DNA of 64,000 nt from Bicyclus anynana (Eukaryota > Arthropoda > Insecta > Lepidoptera > Nymphalidae). Below are positions 21,453-31,885 of this stretch, in pieces. The notes under the pieces were generated by a model. The model made no database searches. It was not told the origin of the DNA and saw nothing but the letters and a program-made list of their open reading frames with translations. The number at the start of each line of letters is the position of its first letter. Position 1 is the stretch's first letter. The stretch is taken from NCBI RefSeq assembly GCF_947172395.1, contig NC_069085.1, forward strand, positions 156,112-220,111, read 5' to 3'. Position numbers and translations under genes: made by a program.

Positions 21453-22080
21453 AATATTAGAAGATAAAGACATTACATTTGTAAATATTACATATCGTCT
21501 ATGTACTTAATGCTTTAAATTAATCTACTACTCTGTCTAAGTTAATTACAATATTTAATAAGTCTCTGTCTAGAGTAAAGCTCCCTCTTGTCATCTGGAA
21601 GCTCAGACAAATATTAGAAGATAAAGACATTACATTTGTAAATATTACATATCGTCTATGTACTTAATGCTTTAAATTAATCTACTACTCTGTCTAAGTT
21701 AATTACAATATTTAATAAGTCTCTGTCTAGAGTAAAGCTCCCTCTTGTCATCTGGAAGCTCAGACAAATATTAGAAGATAAAGACATTACATTTGTAAAT
21801 ATTACATATCGTCTATGTACTTAATGCTTTAAATTAATCTACTACTCTGTCTAAGTTAATTACAATATTTAATAAGTCTCTGTCTAGAGTAAAGCTCCCT
21901 CTTGTCATCTGGAAGCTCAGACAAATATTAGAAGATAAAGACATTACATTTGTAAATATTACATATCGTCTATGTACTTAATGCTTTAAATTAATCTACT
22001 ACTCTGTCTAAGTTAATTACAATATTTAATAAGTCTCTGTCTAGAGTAAAGCTCCCTCTTGTCATCTGGAAGCTCAGACA
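21453..22080 (+). repeat. Four exact copies of a 157-bp unit
   Basis: Units start at 21453, 21610, 21767 and 21924, all 157 bp apart. I saw no difference between copies apart from the final base at the end of copy 4. The unit is AT-rich and ends CTTGTCATCTGGAAGCTCAG. Exact identity points to very recent amplification. Confidence 0.93.
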
Positions 22081-22789
22081 TACATAAGACCTACCTCGCT
22101 AGATGTTGTTTTTCGTCAAAGTACATGATTTACTTGTATGATCTAATGCGATTATAAGAACTGTCTCTGTAGAATCGAGGTTTCATAGTTATAACTTTAT
22201 ATTAACATAACTTTTAGTTTAGTTTAGGAATGACAAAATGACAGACAATTTTGTCATGAATTTGGGTAATTGGACTGAATCTGGAAGTGATTAAAGATTG
22301 AATTTATTTCTAATTTGTAAAAACAAGAATTAACATACCAGTTTAACTGAATTTAAGTGTTTGGATTTTTATCAATAGAATCACTATCAAAATCTGTATA
22401 GGTCTGTATTCACAATTTGTAAATATTGAATGAGAAATCTGTTAAACTATAATTATATAATTCTTAAAGAATAATTAAATGTATTGTAGGGTGTTTCAAC
22501 ATATTGTTAAATCAAGGTTTAAAATTAGAAAATATCTGTAATGACAAAATTGAATTTTACTACTTGTAAATCAGTGAATTTAGCAAGTAGTAATAATAAT
22601 AGATTAATTGGGACTCACTTTTGTTATAATTAGAAATTATTGGAGAATTAATGAGTTGTGGTAATAAACATAAATTAAAATTTTAAATACTATGAGACAT
22701 AGTTCAGTGAATCTTTATAATAATGTAATGTTAGAATTTATTTGTGTTTACAAAGTTTGAGGACAAACTTGTAGTCAGTATGGCCGAAT
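22081..22789. other. AT-rich gene-empty stretch
   Basis: No exon recognised. Its last 35 bp (TTTGAGGACAAACTTGTAG...ATGGCCGAATG) repeat the sequence just before the 157-bp array at 21421-21456, so array and flank appear duplicated together. Confidence 0.5.
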
Positions 22790-23093
22790 GTTAGATTTTT
22801 AATTATTTAAATAATTATAAATACATAAGACAACATATAAAAACTCCTTCTTCCAGATAAATGTTTTAATCTGTACTGTTTATTAATGATAATGGTTTTA
22901 TTCTGAGGTTGGTAGGGTATTGTGATATATACTCTATGTAAAAGAGGCGAACATGCGATTATGTGGCGTGAAGTTTATTTAATTAATGTATTATCCATCT
23001 ACCAAAGTAACGATTTGTTTAAGAATGAGTAATAAGTTATTTGAAATACAGTTTATACATTCCAGCTTGTGTTATTTTATTCCATTGCTTTTA
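22790..23093 (+). repeat. Uninterrupted paralogue (empty site) of 15151-15304 plus 16654-16807
   Basis: Near-identical to both halves flanking the 15301 element, joined without insert at CTATGTAAAAGAGGCG. Coordinates map with constant offsets (7639 left, 6286 right), so no other indels separate the copies. Confidence 0.9.
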
Positions 23094-23520
23094 CATTTAA
23101 ATTCATTCTGTACTTTCAGCCTGATGCCTGGTGAATAAAAATACGGACAGACAGACAAAAAATAGTAAAATGAATATTTTAGTAGTAGGTATCTTGAGTT
23201 TTGAATTAGACCTAGTAAATTAATTTAAAAATTGTATTTAATTAAGTTAAGTTTTCTTCTTTATGCTATTGTTTTAAAATTGTATACTATTTTATTAATT
23301 TTAAATTAGGTAATAATTAATTTTGACATTTAATCCTTCCTATAAATTTGACATATTATAATTAGTTAAGTGTTGACATATAATTATATAAATGTTATGT
23401 GCGCCTATTGTTTATATTCATATCAGAACTCTTTAATATGTGTTATCTTATGTTTTAACGTTTAATATGTGTATTGTTGGCGTGCTTTATATAAATAAAT
23501 AAATAAATAAATAGACGTGT
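23094..23520. other. AT-rich stretch ending in an ATAA microsatellite
   Basis: CAGACAGACA at about 23148 and (ATAA)n at about 23488-23512; possibly the 3' end of an old LINE like the one ending at 50870. Nothing coding. Confidence 0.45.
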
Positions 23521-23522
23521 TA

Positions 23523-23880
23523 GTAATAAAAATTTTAATAAAAAAAATTCAACCGACTTCCAACTCAAAAAATAACTTTAACTAAAAAGCAAAAAATAAC
23601 ATCCTACCTATGAGCTACCTTCTGATCAGTTTGAAGGCGGCGCCAAGCCAGTGATGTTTTAATTAAATACGTTTAAACTACAAAATTTCTGTGGTTATTC
23701 CAGAAACAGATAATATCGCATCATCAGATTCTGATGACAATGGTATTCAACACAATTCCGAAAGTATACTCTTTTAAACAAAAAAATAATTATTCTAATC
23801 GGTCTAGGCGTCTTCGAGTAATCGACTAAAATACACACAAAAAAACAGACTCGAATTGAGAACCTCCTTCTTTTTGAGTT
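23523..23880 (+). mobile_element. AACCGACTTC-ended repeat family, forward copy
   Basis: Starts with the same AT-rich tip and ATTCAACCGACTTCCAACTC as the 15301 element and carries TTCTGATCAGTTTGAAGGCG, CGTCTTCGAGTAATCG and GAATTGAGAACCTCCTTC at its right end. About 350 bp, no internal array, non-coding. Confidence 0.8.
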
Positions 23881-25059
23881 TGATCGAAACTCCCAGGTTT
23901 TCTACGTAAAAATCACAAAAAGGGTCACAAAAACTCTAGTTAAACCCATTACCAGTAAAGATATGCTACTACCCCTAACAGAAGGCAAATATTGCAACTA
24001 TTATATGGTGAAAGTGTTGCGCGCAGCTTGAAGATTTTCTGCTCTGTTCCTGGAGAAAGGCCCCGAGGCCGGCGGCATTAGCAGTTTGTAAATTGAAATA
24101 TGGAAATCTGTATTCACAAGTAATTTCAATTCGAGGGGGTTCGAATTCAAAGGGTTCGAGTTGGTGCTGGCGACTAACCTTGCCCCTTGTTCAGACTAAG
24201 AGTGACAAGATAAGTTACTACGAACACTTCAGTATGGCGCAGCTACTTTCCAAGTCTGTCGCAAATCTCCCGAGGTCGTCAGGTGGCGGGCCAGTGAGCC
24301 GCGGGACACTCGAACTTCAGAGCTTTCGTATGGAATCCTCCTTCCGACCGTCCGTTGAATACACTCGAGTGACCGCCACGTGATCGCGACTGCGGAAGCT
24401 GATACATTGATAGCGCACCTAACGAATCCGATGTCGGCGCTGCGGCGAAGGCGACTCTTCGTCTCGGTCATCCCGGCGCAGGGCCGGGACTGGCGGTCGC
24501 GCGTGCGGACGTGCGGCGCGGGCGGAGGGCGGCGCGTGCGGCGCGTCCGGCGCGTGCGGCTGTTTCGCGCGAACTGTGCAGTGTGCGGAGTGCGGAGTGC
24601 GGCGGGCGTGCGCTGTGATACGAAAACAACATTGTTAACGAGACTACGCACGAGCGGCCGGTTACTGTGTCGCGCTGAGCGGTGAGCGGTGAGCGGTGAG
24701 CGGCGCGGGCGGGCGGCGCGCGACATGGCACTGCACTGTGGCGTCACGATAGGTCGGCACTCAGTTTCAAAGTCACGGACAGTACGCGCTCGTAACAATG
24801 CTCACATGACGAGGAAGGTATAGCGTACTCCCTGCAGTGACGCATACGTTCGCGCGCAGCCCCTGCCTGCACAGGTACCAGCCCCTGCCTGCACAGGTAC
24901 TTTCGAAACATCTGGTATACCTAAAACTAATATTTTTAGAAACTTAATAATGGTGATTAATGATTAGAATTACCTACTTAGTCGAAAACATAAAATTAAA
25001 GTTACAAGTGTTCTGTGTTCCAAGTGCCTTGGTCCGAGAGAGCCCGTAACAAACCCAGA
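23881..25059. other. Intergenic stretch with a GC-rich island (24380-24740)
   Basis: The island is rich in CpG and GTGCGGCG-type words, with a triple GCGGTGA direct repeat near 24680-24705 and a duplicated CAGCCCCTGCCTGCACAGG at 24857 and 24879. It might be a promoter or 5' untranslated region, but no exon could be tied to it. Open frames on both strands here are composition effects. Confidence 0.4.
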
Positions 25060-25345
25060 GGGTGTTTTATAAATTCCAAAAAAAATATTTTTGAAATCCT
25101 CATAACAAGACCTTTCATTTGATGTATCACACGACGAAGTTTGTAAAAGTATTTTTTCAACTTTCCATCTTACGGGGGACACTTATGGAGCATAAGTGCC
25201 CCCATGAATGCCCCCCGTAGTCAAATTTTACCTATTCACGATACATCAGTATTTGGGTCACAACTCACAACAATTGACATGTGTACATTGCAACTGCTGG
25301 TCAAGTACATTCGGAGACAACAGACAGACATTAAAATGTGCGTCA
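25060..25345 (+). mobile_element. Dispersed repeat (TTTCATTTGATGTATCACAC family)
   Basis: TTTCATTTGATGTATCACAC, TTTTTCAACTTTCCATCTTA and GGAGACAACAGACAGACAT align with 27027-27230 and, less completely, with 7640-7760. It is followed by GGGTTCCGTAG and GGAACCCTATTTTTA, a short inverted pair that may end the element. Non-coding. Confidence 0.6.
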
Positions 25346-25769
25346 GTCATATTATACGAGTTCTTTTTTTGGACTTTTTCTTTTTTGTCGGGCCACGCAC
25401 AGTGTAGGGTTCCGTAGATTAAATTAGTACTTTAATCCCTTATGTAATGCATAAAAATACCGATAACGATACCCCACACCATGGGATAGACATAGTAGAG
25501 TAGGAACCCTATTTTTATTTTTATTTTCTTTTTACCCGACTGCAAGAAGGGTTATGTCATTATAGGTATATACTTACCTACAAAATGAAAATAACCTTTC
25601 TTTCAGTCCGGAAAAAGAAATTTTCCTAGTAGCCCCTTAAGGAACCCCTATTTTTGCTTTTTGTTGAATCTAACAAACTGTCTACTTTCTGAATTCTGTT
25701 CATCAAATAGGAACTCAGCAAGCAGCATATATCAGTAATTTCAAGGTACTTGATGCAGTTACTCTAAAC

Positions 25770-25960
25770 TCTATACTAATATTATAAAGAGGTGAAGTTT
25801 GTGGTATGGTAGCGGGTGGTAGCGGGCACCGGAACGACCCCAGCGAGCACTGAGCGGGCGACTGTCACACGACTGAACCGGCTCAATGATCTAGTTGCGA
25901 GCACTCTGCGACCGACGGTACTGACCGACTGCCGGCCCGCCGCCTGCATAGCTTGCTCCG
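25770..25960 (+). mobile_element. Helitron 5' end
   Basis: Begins TCTATACTAATATTATAAAG preceded by C, the usual 5' start of lepidopteran Helitrons (compare 63361). The body is GC-rich; no 3' hairpin/CTAG was found nearby, so it is broken or diverged. Confidence 0.55.
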
Positions 25961-26371
25961 GTTATAGGTAGGTATCTACCTACTTTCCAATTCCATTTAC
26001 CAATAAAAATAAAAATCATGACAGCTCAATGATTTTATGCTGTCAGCTCAGCTCTATGCTTGAAGTTTGAACCTACCCAATACCATAAAAACATAACAAC
26101 AAAAAACTGTAAGTATTATAATATTATTAACATAATAATGAAGTAAAGATAAACTTGAGGCACACAACAAGAACAAGCGGCTGATATCTTAATACGAGTA
26201 TCATATAGGTAGGTACCTATTTTGTTTAAGGATTATTACTTCCTTTCCTAGATAGTAGATAGGTAGGTAGGGTAAAGTACCCAATAGTTAGCCTTTTAGT
26301 AAGTAATTCAATTTGATTAATTTGTATTTTGTAATATCAATTAAACAATGTACATGTAAAAAAATTCACAA

Positions 26372-26876
26372 AAAATTTAACCGACTTCAAGGGTGCATTA
26401 CTCTAAAAAGCGAAAAATAATATCCTTTCTATTGATCGGTTTGAAGGCGGTGCTATGCCAAATAGGCTTTTAAACTTTATTGTTTTTTGGCACCACCTTT
26501 AAAACGACAATAAAAAGGACATAGGCATAATGTTATTTTTTGCTTGCAGAGTAATGCACCTTTGAAGTCTGTTAAATTTTTAGTGAAAACGATTTTATTT
26601 TTGTATTTTTAGTGTGTACGGCATGGTGACCGTAAACGCCACTATATGGGAAGTTTTTTGTTCACTTATTGCAGTTATTTTGATTTAAACACAAAATTAC
26701 TGAACCGAACTGAACTTTATTTTTTATGAAAATATAAAAAATAAATGGGACCAATCTAGTAGTATATTCTTGCAAACAAAAAAAAACAAAATTGGTTAAT
26801 AAATGACACAATTGTGAGGTAATATAAATTAAAAAAAAAACCTTCGGGTCGAATTGAGAACCTTTTTTGAATTTAA
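26372..26876 (+). mobile_element. AACCGACTTC-ended repeat family, copy with internal hairpin
   Basis: Left end TTTAACCGACTTCAAGGGTG; the arm up to about 26460 is repeated in reverse complement at about 26503-26578 (GGCACCACC, TGTTATTTTTTGCTTG, TTGAAGTCTGTTAAA). The right end is GAATTGAGAACCTTTTTT. This is the same fold-back design as at 15303-15625 but diverged, so an independent or older event. Confidence 0.7.
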
Positions 26877-27026
26877 AAAGCTAAGTTTTGTATTTTTTTT
26901 TTAATTTTTGATTCAGTTATCCTGTTTTTCTGTTAAATAGTTTTTGAGTAAAGGGGAATAGTAAATTTTCGTAAATAACTTGAACACTGTTTATTTCAAT
27001 AATACAAATAAATTATTAACTAACGC

Positions 27027-27235
27027 TCATTCATTTGATGTATCACACGATGCAGTTTGCTAAAGTTTTTTTTCAACTTTTCATCTTGCCCGCCATTTTC
27101 ATCATCATTCACGATACACCTCTGCGTTCGGTCCACATTAATTGATATGTGTACCAAATTTCAACTTAATGGGTCTAGTAGATTCCGAGAAAACAGACGG
27201 ACATCCGAATGTGCGCAATAATAAGTGCGAGTGAT
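27027..27235 (+). mobile_element. Dispersed repeat, second copy of the 25060 family
   Basis: CATTTGATGTATCACACGA, TTTTTTTTCAACTTTTCATC, CACGATACACCTCTGCGTTC and GAGAAAACAGACGGACATCC. Non-coding. Confidence 0.6.
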
Positions 27236-27389
27236 GTTATAAAGGTTTCGCTTTTGTATGTACGTACGTTCGAAACCCTAAAAAGCTTGATTATGTTATA
27301 GGTATAGGTGCGCTTGAAAAAACAGTTATTCTGAAATCCAAACTTCATTTATGTGTATTGATGATGATGTTAGGTAAGTAGTACATTAG

Positions 27390-27690
27390 TGTACATGGTT
27401 GGCGGCGCGCGGTCGGCCGAGCGCGACGGGGACACAGCGAGTCGTAATTAAATTGAAATTTGAATTATTAATTAGATACTATAAAAAGCTGAAAACACGT
27501 TTTAAGAACCGAGTGCTGCGCGCGTGTGTGCGTGAGGCCGTGTGTGCGGCCCCCAAATGTCGCATTTGCATAGCGTAGCGTTTAAACAAACTTGCACTGG
27601 AGATTAGCTGCCTCTACATTACAGACGCAACGCGACGGCGTCCGTCCGTCTCGGGCGTCGGGCACACACCTCACATACCTCACACATGCC
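27390..27690. other. GC-rich patch, unassigned
   Basis: CpG-rich words around GGCGGCGCGCGGTCGGCC (about 27402) and ACGCAACGCGACGGCGTCCG (about 27626). It could be a promoter but no exon is recognised. Confidence 0.3.
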
Positions 27691-27784
27691 GTCAGCCAAA
27701 TATGCCTACCTCATTTTAAGAAGGCTGAAAAGTTTTCAGCCCACATGACACATCAATTCCATAAGTAAGTACGCTATCCAATTA

Positions 27785-27941
27785 TGGAGTTTGGATAGTG
27801 GTGGTTTTAGTTTGATTGAACGCCCTAATCTTAGAAAGTGTTAGATAGCCCATTTATCGAGGGAGGCTATAGGCTATATATTATCCCCGTACTCCTACGG
27901 GGACGAGAACCACGCGGGTGAACCCGCCAGGCGTCAGCTAG
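27785..27941 (+). mobile_element. Helitron 3' portion
   Basis: AGATAGCCCATTTATCGAGG and TATCCCCGTACTCCTACGGG lead to hairpin arms GCGGGT/ACCCGC (27914-27927) and CTAG at 27938-27941, then T. This is the same family as 63361-63553. The 5' end is unclear. Confidence 0.7.
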
Positions 27942-27946
27942 TCCTT

Positions 27947-28560
27947 TTATAATAGGAAAAAATTATTTTTTATAATTTTCAGTCTACGAATCGGTATAAC
28001 TATTACTGCCCACGCTAACGCGTACAAAGTTACAAGGAGGCATCTCCAGGCGACGCCGCGGGCGGGCGCTAGTGCTAGTAGTAGCTGAGAGCGAAGCCTG
28101 TGGACGAGGCTGTGTGTCGTTCGCTCCAGCGCGTTCACTTCGTGTTACAGTTGTGCGCAGTCTGTAGCGCGGAAGTCCTAAAATAAGGCTTCAACAAGTT
28201 TCAATGACGTCATGCTCCGCTTGTGTTTCTAAGCCATGCCGAATTTCAGTTATTATCCCGTACTTGGGTACATTCGTACATTTATTCATGAACAGGCAGT
28301 ATACGGTGAACTGGCACGACAAACGCAAACTGGAACGCAATGGGCTCTTTAATTGCATGATACGACTAACTGGTACTTTTTGTTAATTACAAAAAACACC
28401 AGTTAATTAGTAAGTAGTTATAAATAAACAATAAAGATACCTTATACATTGTGGTAGGTAGTCATATGTCTGTAAATAAAGGCCTTTCTACCTAGTTTTC
28501 GTTCCCGTGAAAATACGAGTAAGAGTAAGAATTACGAGCACCTAAAATATAGCTTTTGTT
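27947..28560. other. Intergenic stretch with a GC-rich patch
   Basis: A GC-rich patch at about 28015-28180 could be promoter sequence. A 63-codon minus-strand frame here is hydrophobic but has no supporting splice sites. An inverted pair AACTGGTACTTTTTGTTAAT / ACAAAAAACACCAGTTAAT lies at about 28368-28405. Confidence 0.35.
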
Positions 28561-28598
28561 CATCAGAAATAATGTGGAATTCTCATTTTATTCATTTA

Positions 28599-28830
28599 CT
28601 AGCGGACGCCCGCGACTTCATCAGCGTGGAATTCAGTTTTTCCTATTCAATCCCGCGAGAACCATGGCTTTTTCCGGGATTAAAGGTATAGCCTTTGTGT
28701 TAATTCAGAGTAAAATCTATTTCCATTCCAAATTCAGCCAATTCACTTCAGTAGTAGCAGCGTTAAAGAGTAACAAACATCCAAACAAACATACATCCTT
28801 ACAAATTACGCGTTTATAGTATTAATAGTA
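28599..28830 (-). mobile_element. Helitron, minus orientation
   Basis: On the minus strand the 3' end is GCGGGCGTCCGCTAG (CTAG at 28602-28599). Internal motifs CCATGGCTTTTTCCGGG, ATTCAGCCAATTCA and AACAAACATCCAAACAAACA match known lepidopteran Helitron bodies. The 5' end near 28815-28830 has decayed. Confidence 0.7.
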
Positions 28831-28984
28831 TTTATTCAGGAAAATCAACTACTAATACACTGAGTCTATGCTTACAATTATGCATATTATTAGATTTGAT
28901 TGGAAGTGAATGCTTAGCTACTAAGAGATTAATGGTAAAATATATTATCACATCGGTCCAGTTTCAGAGCTTATTCATCATTTC

Positions 28985-29300
28985 CAACCCATATTCAGCT
29001 CTCTGCTGAGCTCGAGTCTCTTCTCAGAATGAAAGGGGTGAGGCCAATGGTTCACCACGCTGACCCAATGTGGATTGGCAGACTTCTCACACGCAAAAAA
29101 TTAAGAAAATTCTCACGTACGCAGGTTTCCTCACGATGTTTTTCCTTCACCGTTCGAGACACGTAATATATATTAAAAATCACGCATCTTCTTAAAATGC
29201 ACACAACTGAATAGTTGAAGGTACATGCCCCGGACCGGATTCGGACCCACGCCCTCCGGAATCGAAGGCAGGGGTCATATCCACTGGGCTATCACGGCTT
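28985..29300 (-). mobile_element. SINE with tRNA-like head, near full length
   Basis: The minus strand starts AGCCGTGATAGCCCAGTGG (A-box region), then GTGGGTCCGAATCCGGTCC (B-box region), followed by a body with ACATCGTGAGGAAACC and GAAGTCTGCCAATCCACAT and an end with GAGCTCAGCAGAGAGC. The heads at 36843-36920 and the body at 14588-14835 are the same family. Confidence 0.75.
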
Positions 29301-29388
29301 CAGAGCTTATTCGTTATATACAAAATACAAATCTTTCCTCTTACAATTTTAATTTTAATTTTAAGTGTAGGTATAATTTACTCTTGTC

Positions 29389-30740
29389 GTGAATTTTTCA
29401 CGCAAGAAGGCTCAGTCACCCTGCAAATATTGTTTTCAAGGTTTCATCTTACCATTTTGTTGGCGAGCTGAATATGTGGTCAGTCTTTTACTACATATTG
29501 GGTGTATAAAACTATTATTGTATAATATACTATGCACAAAAATTAAGGGAGCAGAAAAAAAATCCAAATTTTTGGGGGATTTTCAACAGGCTGTAACTTA
29601 TACAAAAATAGTCGTACAGCAAAAAAATAAAAAGCAAATTGTAGCTCTATGTGTTTAGTTTTTGGATCTGAGTTTGAAAATTTTTTTTTGAAAATATTTT
29701 TCGAGTAATCATAAGAAAACCACCGAAAAAAAAATTTTCGAAAATTTTTTTGGTTTTTTTTTTTAATCTACGGACGTGGAAAAAATTTTTTCGACTCAAC
29801 CTCCATATGGATCGGATAGCTTGTTTATTCAGATTTAATTTCGTTTTTTTTAAATCTCGATACGAGCATTTCTTGCTGAGATATCGATGTTTGAATGGAA
29901 AAAGATCATTTTGTCTTTGATTACCAATATCTCAGCAACCAATGATCGCACAGAAATTTTGAGGTTGGTTTCAAAAATTTTAATAAACTCTCTACAAGGA
30001 TTGGCAATTGAATTTTGAAAAAAAAAATTATTTTCAATCATTACATGAATTTGAAAAAGCATCCAAAAAAGGGCTTTTTGTCGTCTTTTGGAAAATCAAG
30101 CGCCCAATCAAAAATATTGCGGAAACCACTGACGTTAAGTGTGCCTTTTACTGTTCAATATACCCACAAAAACCCTACAAAGTTTCAATTCAATCCAGCC
30201 CACCGTTTTTTTTTCCCACTTAATCGAATTTTTGAAAAAATTAAAGGAGCAAGAATTTCGTTCTGAAAATGTCATAATTTACGCTTTTGTGCTTGCGCAC
30301 TTATCATCTATTATCACTAATCTCATTTATTTTGCAAATATCCAGACAATCTTTGCTTTTTATGTATAAATTAGTTAACATTGACCTTATTTACCCGAAT
30401 GTATCATAAAAATCAATATATTCAAACCTAGTCATCATCCCCATACTGGCTGTTTCGTATCAAAATGTTATCATCAAGAACAGACAAAGATGCAAATTTT
30501 CATTTTCAAAAAGTGTTTCCTCGCAAATGTGTAATTTTAAAAATTATAATAAATCGTATGACATACGCGCGCTTTGATAATTACAGCCTCTGCTTCCTTA
30601 TTTATTTATATATCATTGGAATATTGGTTCGGCTGTGATTTTCAACTTACCGCACTTATATCGTTAAGTTGTAGTGTTTTAATAATATTTATTACATAAT
30701 TACTAATAGAGACGTGATCAAAGATATTTTTAATAAAAGA
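29389..30740. other. AT-rich stretch with homopolymer-biased repeat sequence
   Basis: Long runs of T and A broken by AATTTTCGAAAATTTTTTTG and by TTGCTGAGATATCGATG. Near 29535 GCACAAAAATTAAGGGAGCA resembles a mariner/Tc1-type terminus, and AATTAAAGGAGCAAGAATTT occurs near 30240. Several 60-90-codon frames exist on the plus strand but lack any family resemblance. Probably a decayed non-autonomous transposon. Confidence 0.4.
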
Positions 30741-30742
30741 AA

Positions 30743-30889
30743 ATGGCGCCGCCCGCCGGCTGTGTACTGTGTCCTGGATTGGTTTGCGAGGAGTGTACTC
30801 CAGAGTTCATTAGTTTCACGCTGAAAGGCGAATTACGTTCCGTAACGCCTCCCGCTTCATTGGATGACCCAACGACACCGGAACTTCTG
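30743..30889 (+). CDS. Possible first coding exon of an unknown gene
   Basis: ATG in the context AAAATGGCGCCG, 49 codons, then a donor CTG|GTAATT. The peptide starts MAPPAGCVLCPGLVCEEC and continues TPEFISFTLKGELRSV...; the two CxxC pairs could bind zinc. Base composition is coding-like compared with its AT-rich surroundings. No partner exon is seen downstream before the LINE at 31560. It could also be a fragment of a mobile-element protein. I do not recognise it. Confidence 0.3.
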
Positions 30890-31559
30890 GTAATTTATCA
30901 AATGTGTTCCTCAGTCGTCGCCATGTTTCACAGCCAACTGTTTCTGGTCAATACAAGTCCTCTTTGTATGCAAACGTTCAGTTGAATGATTGTAGGACTG
31001 TATCGCTGCCAGGACTGGGTCCAAACTGTCTTTCGGTAAAAAGAAAGGATGGTAAAAACTTAGTTTTCTAACGCTAGCTAATGTCTGATGGGAAAGAGAC
31101 GAGAGCCTGCAGGAACGCCGTGTTTTTCTTTCGTAGAAAGGACAATTTCTTTCGTTAGTTCCCCTTCTTTCTGTAAGTCTGGTGATAACTTTTTATTTGT
31201 AATCTGTTTTATTCCAGTCATCGTGTGTTGCGTTAAGTTGTTTGATATATACAAATTAGGTACTTTCTTAATTTTGAATTGTTTCTAAAATGGAAGTAAC
31301 TATTATTGGTAGTGGTTGTACCTTATAACAAAATCCATTTTGCAACAGAAATCATTTTGAATTCCAAATGACAGAAAATTTATTTAGGTACCTACCTACC
31401 TAAATTCTGGAAAGTTGATGCTTTCGCAAAAAGCGGTTTTACTATCCAACGACCATATTATACAGTTTTATGGTCGATGACTCTATCGCAGTAATTATTC
31501 ACGGGAATTACTAGACTTCAGTGTCGGAGGAATGTTACTTCTTTACGCGCGCATTCAAA
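30890..31559. other. Intergenic stretch
   Basis: Nothing recognised: moderate AT content, a GTACCTACCTACCTA run near 31388, and no convincing exon. Confidence 0.4.
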
Positions 31560-31885
31560 AATCAAAATCAAAATCAAAATCAAAAATCATTTATTTCAAG
31601 TAGGCTCAGTTTACAAGCACTTTTGACACGTCAGTTGACTATTTGTAAAGATTCTACCACCGGTTCGGAAGGCAGGTTCTGCTGAGAAGATACCGGCAAG
31701 AAACTCAACAGTTGCTCTTTTGAAAAAGTCATACAGTATTTTAGAATTTAAACTATCGTGAGTGTTATTCATATTAATTGATTATGAAACACGGCTAAAA
31801 CTCACGTGATATTACGTCGGAGTATGCCTCATACAGTATTATAATTTACAATTAATAACAATTACTGTTTACATTTTTTATAGTT

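Noticed and set aside
21453..22080. CRISPR-like array
   Set aside because: Repeats are directly abutting 157-bp units without unique spacers, in a eukaryotic context.
24229..24798. 189-codon minus-strand ORF
   Set aside because: Arg-rich frame across a CpG island; no motif, no splice support, overlapping frames on the other strand.
27947..28138. 63-codon hydrophobic minus-strand ORF
   Set aside because: Runs into Helitron-flanking sequence and has no supporting splice site or relative.
29535..30260. Full mariner/Tc1 element
   Set aside because: Only a terminus-like GCACAAAAATTAAGGGAGCA is seen; no matching inverted end or transposase could be confirmed.
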